Below, in pieces: positions 1 through 8,954 of a DNA stretch of 64,000 nt (its first letter is position 1; each line of letters opens with the position of its first letter). The position numbers and the translations under genes are program-made. The notes beneath the pieces were generated by a model. That model saw nothing but the letters and a program-made list of their open reading frames with translations, was not told where the DNA came from and searched no databases. The stretch is from Acidobacteriota bacterium. GTDB lineage: Bacteria; Acidobacteriota; Blastocatellia; Pyrinomonadales; Pyrinomonadaceae. The stretch is taken from NCBI GenBank assembly GCA_003385635.1, contig QQUY01000003.1:248001-312000 (forward strand). The letters run 5' to 3'.

Positions 1-1
1 G

Positions 2-394
2 AAAGAGAAGTTCATTGCAAACCTGCAGTTCGAGATGATCGGGAGGGCGGATCCGGCGGTTGCTTCTGACGAACTGTGGCTTACAGGTTATACTCTCTCG
101 AACCTTGGATCAGAGCTTGCGAAACGCGGTGCGAAGATCGTGAACGATCCGCATCCCGAACAGAATTTCTTCAGAAGATCTGACAACTATACTCTTGCAC
201 GACAAGGCATAGTCGCACACACGGTCTCAAGCTACGGCCTGCATACGGATTATCATCAGCCAAGCGATGACATCTCGAACATAGACTTCGGGCATATGAC
301 CAAGGCGGTCAATTCGATGATCAGCCCCGTCGTATGGCTTTTGAATTCAGATTTCAGGCCGACCTGGTATGAGGGGAAAGACCCTAGTCAGTGA
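2..394 (+). CDS. M28 family aminopeptidase/peptidase, C-terminal part (5' end outside window)
   Basis: The reading frame is open from the first bases of the window, so this is the last ~131 residues of a longer gene. The segment reads as the end of a zinc-dependent M28 peptidase: a stretch containing FFRRSDNYTLARQGI followed by YHQPSDD, where the His of the YHxPxD motif is the usual last zinc ligand of the family. The protein then ends in a short hydrophilic tail. M28 enzymes of this type are generally exported and trim peptides. N-terminal signal and the other zinc ligands cannot be seen. The stop is followed at once by a REP-type hairpin cluster. Family assignment is fairly secure; substrate is unknown. 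Confidence 0.8.
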   Translation, partial: KEKFIANLQFEMIGRADPAVASDELWLTGYTLSNLGSELAKRGAKIVNDPHPEQNFFRRSDNYTLARQGIVAHTVSSYGLHTDYHQPSDDISNIDFGHMTKAVNSMISPVVWLLNSDFRPTWYEGKDPSQ

Positions 395-404
395 GCGGTG
401 AGCG

Positions 405-550
405 GCGAGCAGCGCTTGCGCTGCGTTAACGTGCGAAGCACGGCTCGAAGCGTAAAACAAGATTCACCGTTTAGAGCAGCGCTTGCGCTGCAATAGACGT
501 GCGAAGCACGGCTCGAAGCGTAGAAAAGCATTCTCCGTTTAGAGCAGCTA
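405..550. repeat. REP-like hairpin tandem (RAYT-associated family), two units of ~67 bp plus a remnant
   Basis: Each unit has a perfect hairpin GCAGCGCTTGCGCTGC (409-424 and 476-491) followed by a second hairpin CGTGCGAAGCACG (430-442 and 498-510). A third copy is cut off after the first few bases near 543. The first hairpin is the same as in the inverted repeats that flank the RAYT gene at 11.5-12.1 kb, but the second hairpin differs. Confidence 0.8.
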
Positions 551-563
551 ATCGGCCTGCGGC

Positions 564-844
564 CGAATTTCAAATTTCAGATGGCAGATTTCAGCTTTGA
601 AATTTCAAATTTCGGATTTCAGATCTCAAACGCGCTTCAGACAACGATCGGGTTTCTTTGCGGAACTTCGCGCCTTAGCGAGCATCACCAACGTATTCAG
701 TTCCAATTGCGAATAGAATGATCGGGCTTCAAACGACCTCTCGCGTAGGCGCCAAGACGCAAAGATCCGCTAGGCCAGAAAACATCAGGCATTTACCAAT
801 GGTCAATGTGCAATGACCGTTGAACACGACCGAACACGATAAAA
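564..844. repeat. Short-word array (AATTTCA/GATTTCAGA) and gene-free remainder before the tricorn gene
   Basis: From 564 to about 630 the words aatttcaaatttc and gatttcag recur at 7-10 bp spacing, including self-complementary stretches. From 650 to 770 there are degenerate words of the 'tttgcgg / cgcgcctta / gacgcaaag' kind seen again near 29.9 kb and 47.8 kb. No gene or convincing promoter was seen in the rest of this gap. Confidence 0.55.
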
Positions 845-3800
845 ATGACCAAGAACACAATACTTACTGCTCTCCTCGTTTTATTTCTTTCAGTCGCAAT
901 GTTTCCGCAATCGGATGCGCCGATGCTGTTCCGTTCGCCGACGATGAACAAGACGCACATCACGTTCGTGTTCGCCGGCGATCTATGGAGGGTTCCGCGT
1001 TCGGGGGGTACGGCCGAAAGGCTCACTACCGCGGTTGGCCCAGAGGTTTCGCCTTACTATTCGCCCGATGGAAAGTGGATCGCGTTCCGCGCGGGATACG
1101 ACGGAAACCAGGACATTTTCGTGATGCCGGCTGACGGCGGATCGCCCAGAAGGGTCACGTATCACCCGAATTCAGAGACAGTTCTTGGCTGGACTAACGA
1201 CAGCCGTTCGATCGTGTTCGCGTCCGGGCGCACTTCGTCGCTTCCGGTTCCGATGATGTACACGATCTCCGTCTTAGGCGAGGGAATGCCGGAAGAGCTT
1301 CCGTTCCCGATGACAGGCGGCCAGGTCTCTTACTCGCCGGACGGTTCACAGATCGCTTATATGCCGCTCTTCCCCGCATTCAACCAGTGGAAGATGTACC
1401 GCGGCGGCCGAACTACCAAAGTATGGATCGGTAACATGTCCGATTCCGCCGTTGTTGAGATTCCGCGCCAGAATTCGAACGACTTTTCTCCGGTTTGGGT
1501 CGGCAACAAGATCTACTTCCTTTCGGACCGGAACGGGCGGAATGTAACGCTCTATTCGTACGACACGGGCTCCAAACGCGTGAACGAGGAGGTCCGCAAC
1601 AACGGGCTCGATCTCAAATCCCTTTCAGGTGGTCAGGACGGCCTGGTTTACGAGCAATTCGGGGGGATCTACACTTTCGATCCTTCCTCGGGGCGTTCGC
1701 AGAAAGTGAATATCACCGTCCGCGGGGACTTCCCCGAGGTAAGGCCGCGATACGAAAGGGTCGCAAATGCGATCCGAGCGGCGGCTATTTCGCCAAATGG
1801 AGCCCGCGCTGTGTTTGAGGCAAGAGGAGAGATCATTTCTCTTCCGGCTGAGAAAGGGAATGCGAGAAATCTTACGAATACGTCTGGCGTCGCAGACCGC
1901 GACCCGGCCTGGTCGCCGGACGGTAAATGGATCGCATATTTTTCTGACGAATCAGGCGAGTACGCGCTTCATCTTCGCGACCAAAGCGGAATGGGCGAAG
2001 CGAAGAAGGTCTCGCTCGGAAATCCGTCTTCATACTTCTACAGCCCACGGTTTTCGCCGGACAGCAAGAAGTTAATGTTCACCGACAAGCGTCTGAACAT
2101 ATGGTACCTGGAGATCGAAAGCGAAAAGCTGACGAGGGTCGACACCAACACGTTCGAGAATCCCTTTACGGTCCTCGATCCGTCGTGGTCTCCCGACAGC
2201 CAATGGATCGTCTACACCAAACAGCTCAGGAACCGTATGGGCGCTGTTCACGCGTACTCGCTCGATATCGGCAAACCTTATCGTTTGAGCGACGGAATGA
2301 GCGACGCCCGCTATGCGTCTTTTGACGGTAGCGGCAAGTACATCTACTTCACTGCCTCGACGAACAGCGGGCCGACGACAGGCTGGCTGGACATGTCGAG
2401 CTTCCCGTTCAGCACGACTCGCAGCGTCTACGCGATCGTCCTGAAGGCTGACGAGGAATCGCCCCTAAAGCCCGAAAGTGACGAGGAAACGGTCAAGGCG
2501 GCCGAAGAAGGTGACAAGAAGCCTGAAGAAAAGAAAGACGAGAAGAAACCCGAGGGCCCGAAGGTCGAGATCGACCTGGAAAGGATCGACCAAAGGATCA
2601 TTGATCTTCCTGTTGCGAACAGGGACTATCGAGGACTGGTCGCAGGAAAGGCAGGCACGTTCTTCCTGTTCGAGGCGGTTCCGCCGAGCGGCACTTCGAA
2701 CGGATCACAACAGGGTGTGACGCTCCACCGCTTCGATATGGACAAGCGTGAGGCGACAAAAGTCGCGGATAACGTCAACCTGTTCGATATAACCCCGAAC
2801 GGCCAGAAAATGCTGGTCGGAATGGGTCCAGGGCGCGTGATGATCGCCAATGCCGCGGCTCCTCTGAAGCCTGGCGAGGGAATGCTGAAGCTCAACGAAC
2901 TAGAGGTCTATGTCGATCCGCGCGAAGAATGGAAGCAGATGTACGAGGAAGCGTGGCGCATCCAGCGTGACTTCTTCTACGATCCGGGACTGCACGGCAT
3001 TAACTATGAGGCGACAAAGGCGCGCTACAGGCCATTCCTGGCGGGGATCATGACGCGCGCGGACCTCAATTACCTGTTCCAGGAGATGCTCGGTAACATG
3101 ACCGTCGGCCATCACAATTCCGGCGGCGGCGACCAGCCGAATCCGAGGACCTACAACGTCGGACTTCTCGGAGCCGACTACTCGATCGAGAACGGCCGTT
3201 ACCGGATCAAGAAGATCTACAACGGCGAGAACTGGAATCCTGGCCTCAACGCTCCCCTGACCCGTCCCGGCCTGAATGTTCAGGAAGGCGAGTACATCTT
3301 CGCGGTCAACGGACGAAATGTTTTGGGCAGCGACAACATCTTCGCGTTCTTTGAGCAGACCGCCGGCAGACAGACGATAGTGCGAGTGGGACCGAACGCG
3401 GACGGAAGCGGGGCTCGCGATGTGACGGTGGTCCCGGTCGGAAACGAGGCTGGGCTGCGAAGGCTGGACTGGATCGAGGGGAATCGAAGAACGGTCGACA
3501 GGCTTTCAAAAGGCACTCTCGGTTACGTTTACCTCCCGAACACAGGCGGCGCCGGATACACGAATTTCAACCGCTACTATTTCGCCCAGATCGACAAGGA
3601 CGGCGCGGTCATTGACGAACGCTTCAACGGCGGAGGCTCGGCGGCGGACTACATGATCGACTACATGCGCAGGCCGCTCTGGAACTACTGGTCGACGCGC
3701 GAAGGCGAGGACTTCACGACGCCCGTCGGATCGATCTACGGTCCGAAGACGATGATCATAAACGAGTACGCTGGAAGCGGCGGCGACCTGCTTCCGTGGC

Positions 3801-4123
3801 TGTTCCGCGAGGCGAAGATCGGTCCTTTGGTCGGCACAAGGACATGGGGCGGCCTCGTCGGGATCTATTCGTATCCCGTTTTGATTGACGGCGGCAGTGT
3901 GACGGCTCCGCGAGTCGCGTTCAGGAATCGGCAGGGCGAGCTTGATGTCGAAAACAAGGGAGTAGCTCCGGACATCGTGGTGGACCTTGATCCGAAGATG
4001 TGGCGCCAGGGAAGGGACATTCAGCTAGAGAAAGCAGTCGAAGTGACGCTCGAGGCGGTAAGGAAGAACCCGCAGACGAAACCGAAGAACGGCGCGTTCC
4101 CGGACTACAGCAGAGATCAGTGA
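845..4123 (+). CDS. Tricorn-type S41 serine protease with beta-propeller and PDZ domains, exported
   Basis: A 1092-residue homologue of tricorn protease, which degrades oligopeptides. A signal peptide occupies about residues 1-25. Residues ~40-530 contain repeated WD40-like PD40 blades (YSPDGKWIAF, WSPDGKWIAY, FSPDSKKLMF, WSPDSQWIVY). A charged Lys/Glu-rich linker lies at ~535-580, then a second propeller part, a PDZ region around 790-880 and the S41 core. The nucleophile is the Ser of AGSGGD (Ser978) and the likely catalytic His lies in TVGHHN (His756/757). Length matches bacterial tricorn homologues. The ATG at 845 has no clear Shine-Dalgarno sequence but gives a good signal peptide. It probably acts in the periplasm. 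The next gene is convergent, separated by an inverted-repeat gap. Confidence 0.93.
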   Translation: MTKNTILTALLVLFLSVAMFPQSDAPMLFRSPTMNKTHITFVFAGDLWRVPRSGGTAERLTTAVGPEVSPYYSPDGKWIAFRAGYDGNQDIFVMPADGGSPRRVTYHPNSETVLGWTNDSRSIVFASGRTSSLPVPMMYTISVLGEGMPEELPFPMTGGQVSYSPDGSQIAYMPLFPAFNQWKMYRGGRTTKVWIGNMSDSAVVEIPRQNSNDFSPVWVGNKIYFLSDRNGRNVTLYSYDTGSKRVNEEVRNNGLDLKSLSGGQDGLVYEQFGGIYTFDPSSGRSQKVNITVRGDFPEVRPRYERVANAIRAAAISPNGARAVFEARGEIISLPAEKGNARNLTNTSGVADRDPAWSPDGKWIAYFSDESGEYALHLRDQSGMGEAKKVSLGNPSSYFYSPRFSPDSKKLMFTDKRLNIWYLEIESEKLTRVDTNTFENPFTVLDPSWSPDSQWIVYTKQLRNRMGAVHAYSLDIGKPYRLSDGMSDARYASFDGSGKYIYFTASTNSGPTTGWLDMSSFPFSTTRSVYAIVLKADEESPLKPESDEETVKAAEEGDKKPEEKKDEKKPEGPKVEIDLERIDQRIIDLPVANRDYRGLVAGKAGTFFLFEAVPPSGTSNGSQQGVTLHRFDMDKREATKVADNVNLFDITPNGQKMLVGMGPGRVMIANAAAPLKPGEGMLKLNELEVYVDPREEWKQMYEEAWRIQRDFFYDPGLHGINYEATKARYRPFLAGIMTRADLNYLFQEMLGNMTVGHHNSGGGDQPNPRTYNVGLLGADYSIENGRYRIKKIYNGENWNPGLNAPLTRPGLNVQEGEYIFAVNGRNVLGSDNIFAFFEQTAGRQTIVRVGPNADGSGARDVTVVPVGNEAGLRRLDWIEGNRRTVDRLSKGTLGYVYLPNTGGAGYTNFNRYYFAQIDKDGAVIDERFNGGGSAADYMIDYMRRPLWNYWSTREGEDFTTPVGSIYGPKTMIINEYAGSGGDLLPWLFREAKIGPLVGTRTWGGLVGIYSYPVLIDGGSVTAPRVAFRNRQGELDVENKGVAPDIVVDLDPKMWRQGRDIQLEKAVEVTLEAVRKNPQTKPKNGAFPDYSRDQ

Positions 4124-4297
4124 TTCACAGGGATGAAGGGGATGAAAGGGATGGAGAATGAATAATTGAGAATTAAGAGTTTAGTTACGAAATCCGACTA
4201 AATATCTGGAAACACTGTTCCTACCGCATCACGCAAAAGTATGGGACTCTCAATTTTCAATTCTCCATTTTCAACAGAATAATCCCTTTCATCCCTG
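4124..4297. repeat. Inverted short-word arms between convergent genes (terminator-like)
   Basis: The left arm holds cagggatgaagg, gatgaaaggg and aattgagaattaag. The right arm carries the reverse complements in mirrored order (ctctcaattttcaattc, atccctttcatccctg). The transcript from either strand could fold into a long imperfect hairpin between the tricorn gene and the convergent gene, so a bidirectional terminator role is plausible. Confidence 0.6.
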
Positions 4298-5971
4298 TCA
4301 ATTCTTTTCTTCCTTCGGAAGGGGATACTTCTTAAACTTCTCGACGCTTATCTCCGCCATCAGTCGCAGGTCCCTTCGCTGGATCCCCTGCGAGATGGTG
4401 TACGCTTGGTCGGGATCTTCTTTTGAGATCACGTCAAAAATCCGCATCACGTTGTTTGCTGATCCTGAAAGCGTGCCGAATACGTACGTAGCCTTGCCGT
4501 CCTCTTTTTCCAGTTCTTCCGCGGTTGGCCCGGGAAGCCTGTTGATCGAAGCCACTGCATCGCGTGCGATTGCAAAGACATCGCCTTCGTCAAGTTTGAT
4601 CGCAAGATCGACTGCTCTAGAATATGACCTTAGAGAGTCCGACTCGTTGCTCATTCTCTCCAGCAATTCCAGGCCCCTCTTGAAATAAGTCACCGCATAA
4701 GGGTTTGGGCCTTCCTTCGTCTTCTGCCCGGCGACAAAGAAACACACCTCAGCCCGGTAACCTGCGTCTTCGACAACTTCCAGGATGTAATCTATGGTTT
4801 CAATGTCGTCGGCACGGAAGGCCTTCCGCGGAATCGTATTGACTAGCATCAATCGACCAAACACCCTTGCCGAAAACCCGTCCAGTTTGAGGGTAGCGTC
4901 CACCGCGATCCGCAACTTGCCTTCACCGTTAGCAACTTGTGCCGCCTGTCTCCAAAGGAGGTTTCGGAGCTTCTCGTCTTCTGCGGCTTCTGCTTCCGCA
5001 ATTATCGCGGCTAACTTGTCGTCGCTCTCCTTGATTCGATCGAACGCTGCCTGTGCCAGCCTGTCATACTCAGACTGGGTGGTTCTAAGCGTCAATTCGA
5101 TCGACTTTGCTTCTTCCAGAACTGCCGGCAAATGTTTCTCTAAGAGCGGTATGGAAAGACCGAGCATTTGCACGGCAAAACGCGTAAATCCTTCGCTGGA
5201 ACGATCTGCGATTGCCCTCCTCCCGATATTCAAAGCCAGCAGGAGGAACCTCTCACGTAGCCCGGGCGAAGCTGTAGCGCGAAGGAACTCGAAGGAGATA
5301 TACATTAGATCTGGTTCCGCACCGAGTGAGTTCAGCCGTCCTTCATAATGGACGATCACTGCTTCTAACACGGCATTTGCGAGATCCGCATTCTTCCGTC
5401 TCAGAGATGAAATGAACGTACTCAATCCACTTGGTACCGAACCCGTGCGAATCTCGGTAATGACCTTTGCAGCGACCGCCGTCGGATCGTCCGACGCACG
5501 GAGCTCCATGCTTCGTGCCATTGATTTCGCCCATCCTCTGATCGGATACTTCTCCTCGAGCGCGTCCGCCCCTTCCTTATCGATCTTCCTGATCAGGTTA
5601 ATCGATTGTCCCCGGTGCCAGCCGATCGCGCTATCAGTGAATTCGTCCGCCTTTCGGAGTGTCTCGTCAAGACACCCCTCCGCAGCGTCGCGGGCATAAG
5701 GATAAAGGTCCTTTGGTCCTGACTCGGCAAGAAAGCGAACCACCTGGTGAAGCGCGAGACACCTCATCGGCGCGTCATCGAGCGATTTGATCTTGGAATC
5801 GAAAAGGATCAGAGAAAGCGCCCGCTGGCGGTTCTCGTATACCTCGGCGGCTTTTTGTTTCGAATCTTTCTTCGCGGCCGAGGGTTTGTCTTGGGAATAT
5901 GCGGCGGAAGAGGAGATAAGGAGAATCGCTGACAGAGCGAGAAGCGACAATCTATATTTCTTGACTCTCAT
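4298..5971 (-). CDS. Secreted helical-repeat protein of unknown function
   Basis: A 557-residue protein with a clear signal peptide at residues ~1-26 (hydrophobic core LLALSAILLISS, then AYSQD). The mature part is Ala/Leu/Glu-rich, predicted mostly helical, without metal-binding or catalytic motifs that I recognise. The spacing of helices suggests an alpha-solenoid or TPR-like fold, but no repeat consensus is strong enough to name. It lies upstream of nothing obvious; its 3' end faces the tricorn gene and its 5' side is separated from the metalloprotease gene by a repeat-bearing gap. I do not recognise the family; similar Acidobacteriota proteins are usually annotated hypothetical. Confidence 0.8.
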   Translation of the reverse strand: MRVKKYRLSLLALSAILLISSSAAYSQDKPSAAKKDSKQKAAEVYENRQRALSLILFDSKIKSLDDAPMRCLALHQVVRFLAESGPKDLYPYARDAAEGCLDETLRKADEFTDSAIGWHRGQSINLIRKIDKEGADALEEKYPIRGWAKSMARSMELRASDDPTAVAAKVITEIRTGSVPSGLSTFISSLRRKNADLANAVLEAVIVHYEGRLNSLGAEPDLMYISFEFLRATASPGLRERFLLLALNIGRRAIADRSSEGFTRFAVQMLGLSIPLLEKHLPAVLEEAKSIELTLRTTQSEYDRLAQAAFDRIKESDDKLAAIIAEAEAAEDEKLRNLLWRQAAQVANGEGKLRIAVDATLKLDGFSARVFGRLMLVNTIPRKAFRADDIETIDYILEVVEDAGYRAEVCFFVAGQKTKEGPNPYAVTYFKRGLELLERMSNESDSLRSYSRAVDLAIKLDEGDVFAIARDAVASINRLPGPTAEELEKEDGKATYVFGTLSGSANNVMRIFDVISKEDPDQAYTISQGIQRRDLRLMAEISVEKFKKYPLPKEEKN

Positions 5972-6030
5972 GGCGACAGGCCAAGGGTACCTCAGAAGCC
6001 GGAATTCTGAAAGAAAATTTGGGAGAAGAA

Positions 6031-6217
6031 GGAGACAGGATGGACAGGATGGAAAATTAAGAATTGATAATTGAGAATGGGCAATTGCTCGAGACTAGCA
6101 GTTCAAATTACCTGAATGCCGACAGAGTTTGAAGCTTTTCCTTCAACAACCAGAAGAAATGAAGTGCCAATTCTCGAAATCGCATCCCAATTCTCAATTA
6201 TCAATTTTCCATATGGT
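6031..6217. repeat. Inverted short-word arms (AATTGAGAA type) downstream of the metalloprotease gene
   Basis: A left arm at 6050-6090 (ggaaaattaagaattgataa...) is matched by a right arm at 6166-6210 (...caattctcaattatcaattt), with one spacer word changed. On the minus strand this follows the metalloprotease stop directly, so it is positioned like a terminator. Confidence 0.55.
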
Positions 6218-8719
6218 TCAATTACCAATTGGGTCGCCCGGAGGTTCGGGAAGAGGCGTCGTGCCTTTTCTCACCGCATCCGGCCGTTCAAGAAAGCGCG
6301 TGATGTCGTCGATCGTCATTCGGTAATGCGGCCCGTTCTCGTTGTTGCCGTTTCTTCCTTTCAAATTTGCAAGAAGATCACGAAGAGCGTCCGTCGCAAG
6401 CGCCCGGACTTCGTACCTTGCATACGAGTTCGAAGCGAGATCCATCAGTTTCATCACGACCACGGTCTGAACAGCTTTTTCGACTGCCGCGTGGTAACGG
6501 CTCGTCGCGTACGGCTTCTTCCAGGTAGCAGACATCACCGAGTCGATCACTTCTTTGAACCCCGGGTACTTTGAATCACGAGCGTTGAACTCGACCAGTC
6601 TCGCAGCGCGGTTCGGCTGAAAAAGACCGCTCAGCGTAAGGTCAGCTGCGATCTCTGCAGCGCCCAGAGGGTCGAACATCGGCGAGGTCCTTTTCGCGAA
6701 CTCCTCCGAGCGTCCGGAGCCATATCCGTACGGTGTAGGTGGAACCAGGTTCAGAATGTTCTCGGGAACGGCAAGTTCTTCGGGGGAAAGGGTCTTGATC
6801 GCTTCTGCCAGCGCCGCGCGCTGTCTGTCTGGGGAAACGATCTCATAGACCTTAGAAGGCTCTGCGGCTGCGCCTTTCCTGACCGCATAAGAGTAAAAAA
6901 CGCCGCCGAGCGACTTGGTCGCAGCGGTCAACTGGTATCTGTGGTGAAGATACAGGGGAAGCAGTTTGAGTTCGAGGTTCGCAACCGGCTCATCTTTCTC
7001 CACATTGGAAAGCCCGAACCTGGAAAGGCCGATCCGGCGGACTTTCATCTCGTGCGTAAGGTTTGCTATCGGGTCCGGTCCGTTATCCCATAGATTTGCC
7101 AAAGGATGAGCCGCACTCGCGGGCCTCGTGTCTGCGTCCGATATGAAGAGCATTCCGTCGGCGATACCGTCGCTAACGATTCCTTCCAATTCCGCCGGCT
7201 CGTCCGTCCCTTCGTCAAATTGCGAGTACGCGAACTTGACCGAGAACTTGTCGAACTCGCCGATACCCGTGTCATACGCTTCCGAGAAATCGAGCTCGCC
7301 GTTGACGATCTTGATCAACGGCGCGGGATAGTCCATTACCGAAGCGCGACCGTATGTGCTCGCCGCAAAATTGTGCGCAAAGCCGAGAGTGTGGCCTACC
7401 TCGTGTGCCGATAGTTGGCGGATCCTCGCGGCCGCAAGCTCGGCTGCGTCTGTTGATGATTGGGTACTAAGCAGGTAATCGATATCGGGAAGAAATGCGA
7501 AATCACACGCCGAGTTCGGATCGGAAGAATACTGAGGCGCGAGTCCCGAAGCGATCAGGAAATCCTGACGCGCCCTCTGCGAATCAAGCGTCACGTCGCC
7601 CTTTATGATCTCGCCTGTACGCGGATCGACGACGCTGCTGCCGTAAGCCCAGCCCCTCGTCGATCGGTGGACCCAGTTGATCACGTTGTAGCGTATGTCC
7701 TGAGGATCGGCGCCTTCCGGAAGTACTCTCACCTGAAATGCGTTCCTGTATCCCGCCGCCTCGAATGCCTGGTTCCACCATGCGGCACCTTCGATCAGAG
7801 CATCGCGGATCACCTTCGGAGCGCCGTTATCGACGTAATAGATGATCGGCTCGATCGGCTCCGAAGTGTCGGCAGAAATGTCCTTTGGAAACAGGCGGTG
7901 TTTGATGATCCACCGTTTTTCTAGATTCTCACTGATATCAGTTGCGTAGTCGTAGAAGCTGATCGGTATCGCGCTGACCCGCGGATCGAATTCGCGCGGA
8001 ATAAAATCGCCGTCCGGCAACTCGACCAGCGAATGCCTCTGGCGGACGGTGACGGCTTCTCCTGTGGGCGCAGTCTGCCGCACGAGCCTTCCGGGATTTC
8101 CCCTCGTAGTCAGCGTAACCGTCACCTCGACCTCGGTATTTTTTGGAAACCCTTTAGTCCGGGGTATATAGAAAGCGCTTCGGCTTTCGTCCATCGAGTA
8201 GGTTCCCTGGTCCGCCTGCCTCAAACGTTCGCCCACGCCGTGTGCATCGCGAACGAAGAAATCCGTAACGTCAACCACATACTTTCCGTCAGACGAGCCG
8301 GCGATCTTGAATCCCCAGATTACCGATTTGGCGAACGATTCCTCGACCGCCCTGCGCTCCGCCGGATTACTGCTCATCGCGCGGAAACGATAGTTGGGCT
8401 GGACCAGAAAAAGTTTGTTGCCCGCCTTTTCAAAATAGACAACGTAAGTGTCCCCCAGCTGTCCGCGGTCGAGCCCGATCGGGTTTGAGCCGACGCCGGT
8501 GGCGAGAGAGATCTGGTAGAGGAACTCCTCGCCAAGCCTTGAGACCTCCATCATCATCTTCCCGGAGCTTTCGTCGTAGAAGAGCGGAACGAAGCCTTCT
8601 ATCTTCTGAAGGCCTTTCGTCAATTCGTCCGGGGTCTTCGGCGAACGCTTGTCGTCCTGTCCGATGGTCGGTGAGACCAGTGCCAGAAGGCACACGCTGA
8701 GCAGTAGAATTCTTTTCAT
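6218..8719 (-). CDS. Secreted zinc-dependent metalloprotease (DUF5117/DUF4953 type)
   Basis: An 833-residue protein with a signal peptide (residues ~1-20, ending near PTIGQ). The zinc site is the extended metzincin-like motif HEVGHTLGFAH: His439, Glu440, His443 and His449 are all present, followed by NFAASTYGRASVMDYP, which supplies the Met-turn-like VMDYP. The N-terminal half corresponds to the DUF5117 domain and the motif-bearing part to DUF4953, a pairing common in Acidobacteriota and Bacteroidetes. Length is typical. It likely digests proteins outside the cytoplasm. Substrate unknown. The stop lies next to repeat arms, and the gene is divergent from the MATE exporter with a ~235-bp shared upstream region. 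Confidence 0.92.
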   Translation of the reverse strand: MKRILLLSVCLLALVSPTIGQDDKRSPKTPDELTKGLQKIEGFVPLFYDESSGKMMMEVSRLGEEFLYQISLATGVGSNPIGLDRGQLGDTYVVYFEKAGNKLFLVQPNYRFRAMSSNPAERRAVEESFAKSVIWGFKIAGSSDGKYVVDVTDFFVRDAHGVGERLRQADQGTYSMDESRSAFYIPRTKGFPKNTEVEVTVTLTTRGNPGRLVRQTAPTGEAVTVRQRHSLVELPDGDFIPREFDPRVSAIPISFYDYATDISENLEKRWIIKHRLFPKDISADTSEPIEPIIYYVDNGAPKVIRDALIEGAAWWNQAFEAAGYRNAFQVRVLPEGADPQDIRYNVINWVHRSTRGWAYGSSVVDPRTGEIIKGDVTLDSQRARQDFLIASGLAPQYSSDPNSACDFAFLPDIDYLLSTQSSTDAAELAAARIRQLSAHEVGHTLGFAHNFAASTYGRASVMDYPAPLIKIVNGELDFSEAYDTGIGEFDKFSVKFAYSQFDEGTDEPAELEGIVSDGIADGMLFISDADTRPASAAHPLANLWDNGPDPIANLTHEMKVRRIGLSRFGLSNVEKDEPVANLELKLLPLYLHHRYQLTAATKSLGGVFYSYAVRKGAAAEPSKVYEIVSPDRQRAALAEAIKTLSPEELAVPENILNLVPPTPYGYGSGRSEEFAKRTSPMFDPLGAAEIAADLTLSGLFQPNRAARLVEFNARDSKYPGFKEVIDSVMSATWKKPYATSRYHAAVEKAVQTVVVMKLMDLASNSYARYEVRALATDALRDLLANLKGRNGNNENGPHYRMTIDDITRFLERPDAVRKGTTPLPEPPGDPIGN

Positions 8720-8954
8720 AACAGGTTCTTCAAGTGGGGAATTTACCGAAGGAAGTTACCACTTTTTCAATGGAGCCGCCAAACGGCTTTGCCCGCGCGG
8801 GCACTTTGTGCTAAGGTCTCGGCTGTTATGAAGACCCTCGCAATCGACAAAACACGCCCATAGCGTCTGTTCGTCAAAGCTAGTTTCTTGACGTTCGGAT
8901 GTCCTGCTCTGGACCCTTCCAGCGTTCTTCTTTTTAGTTAGGGGATTCATAAAA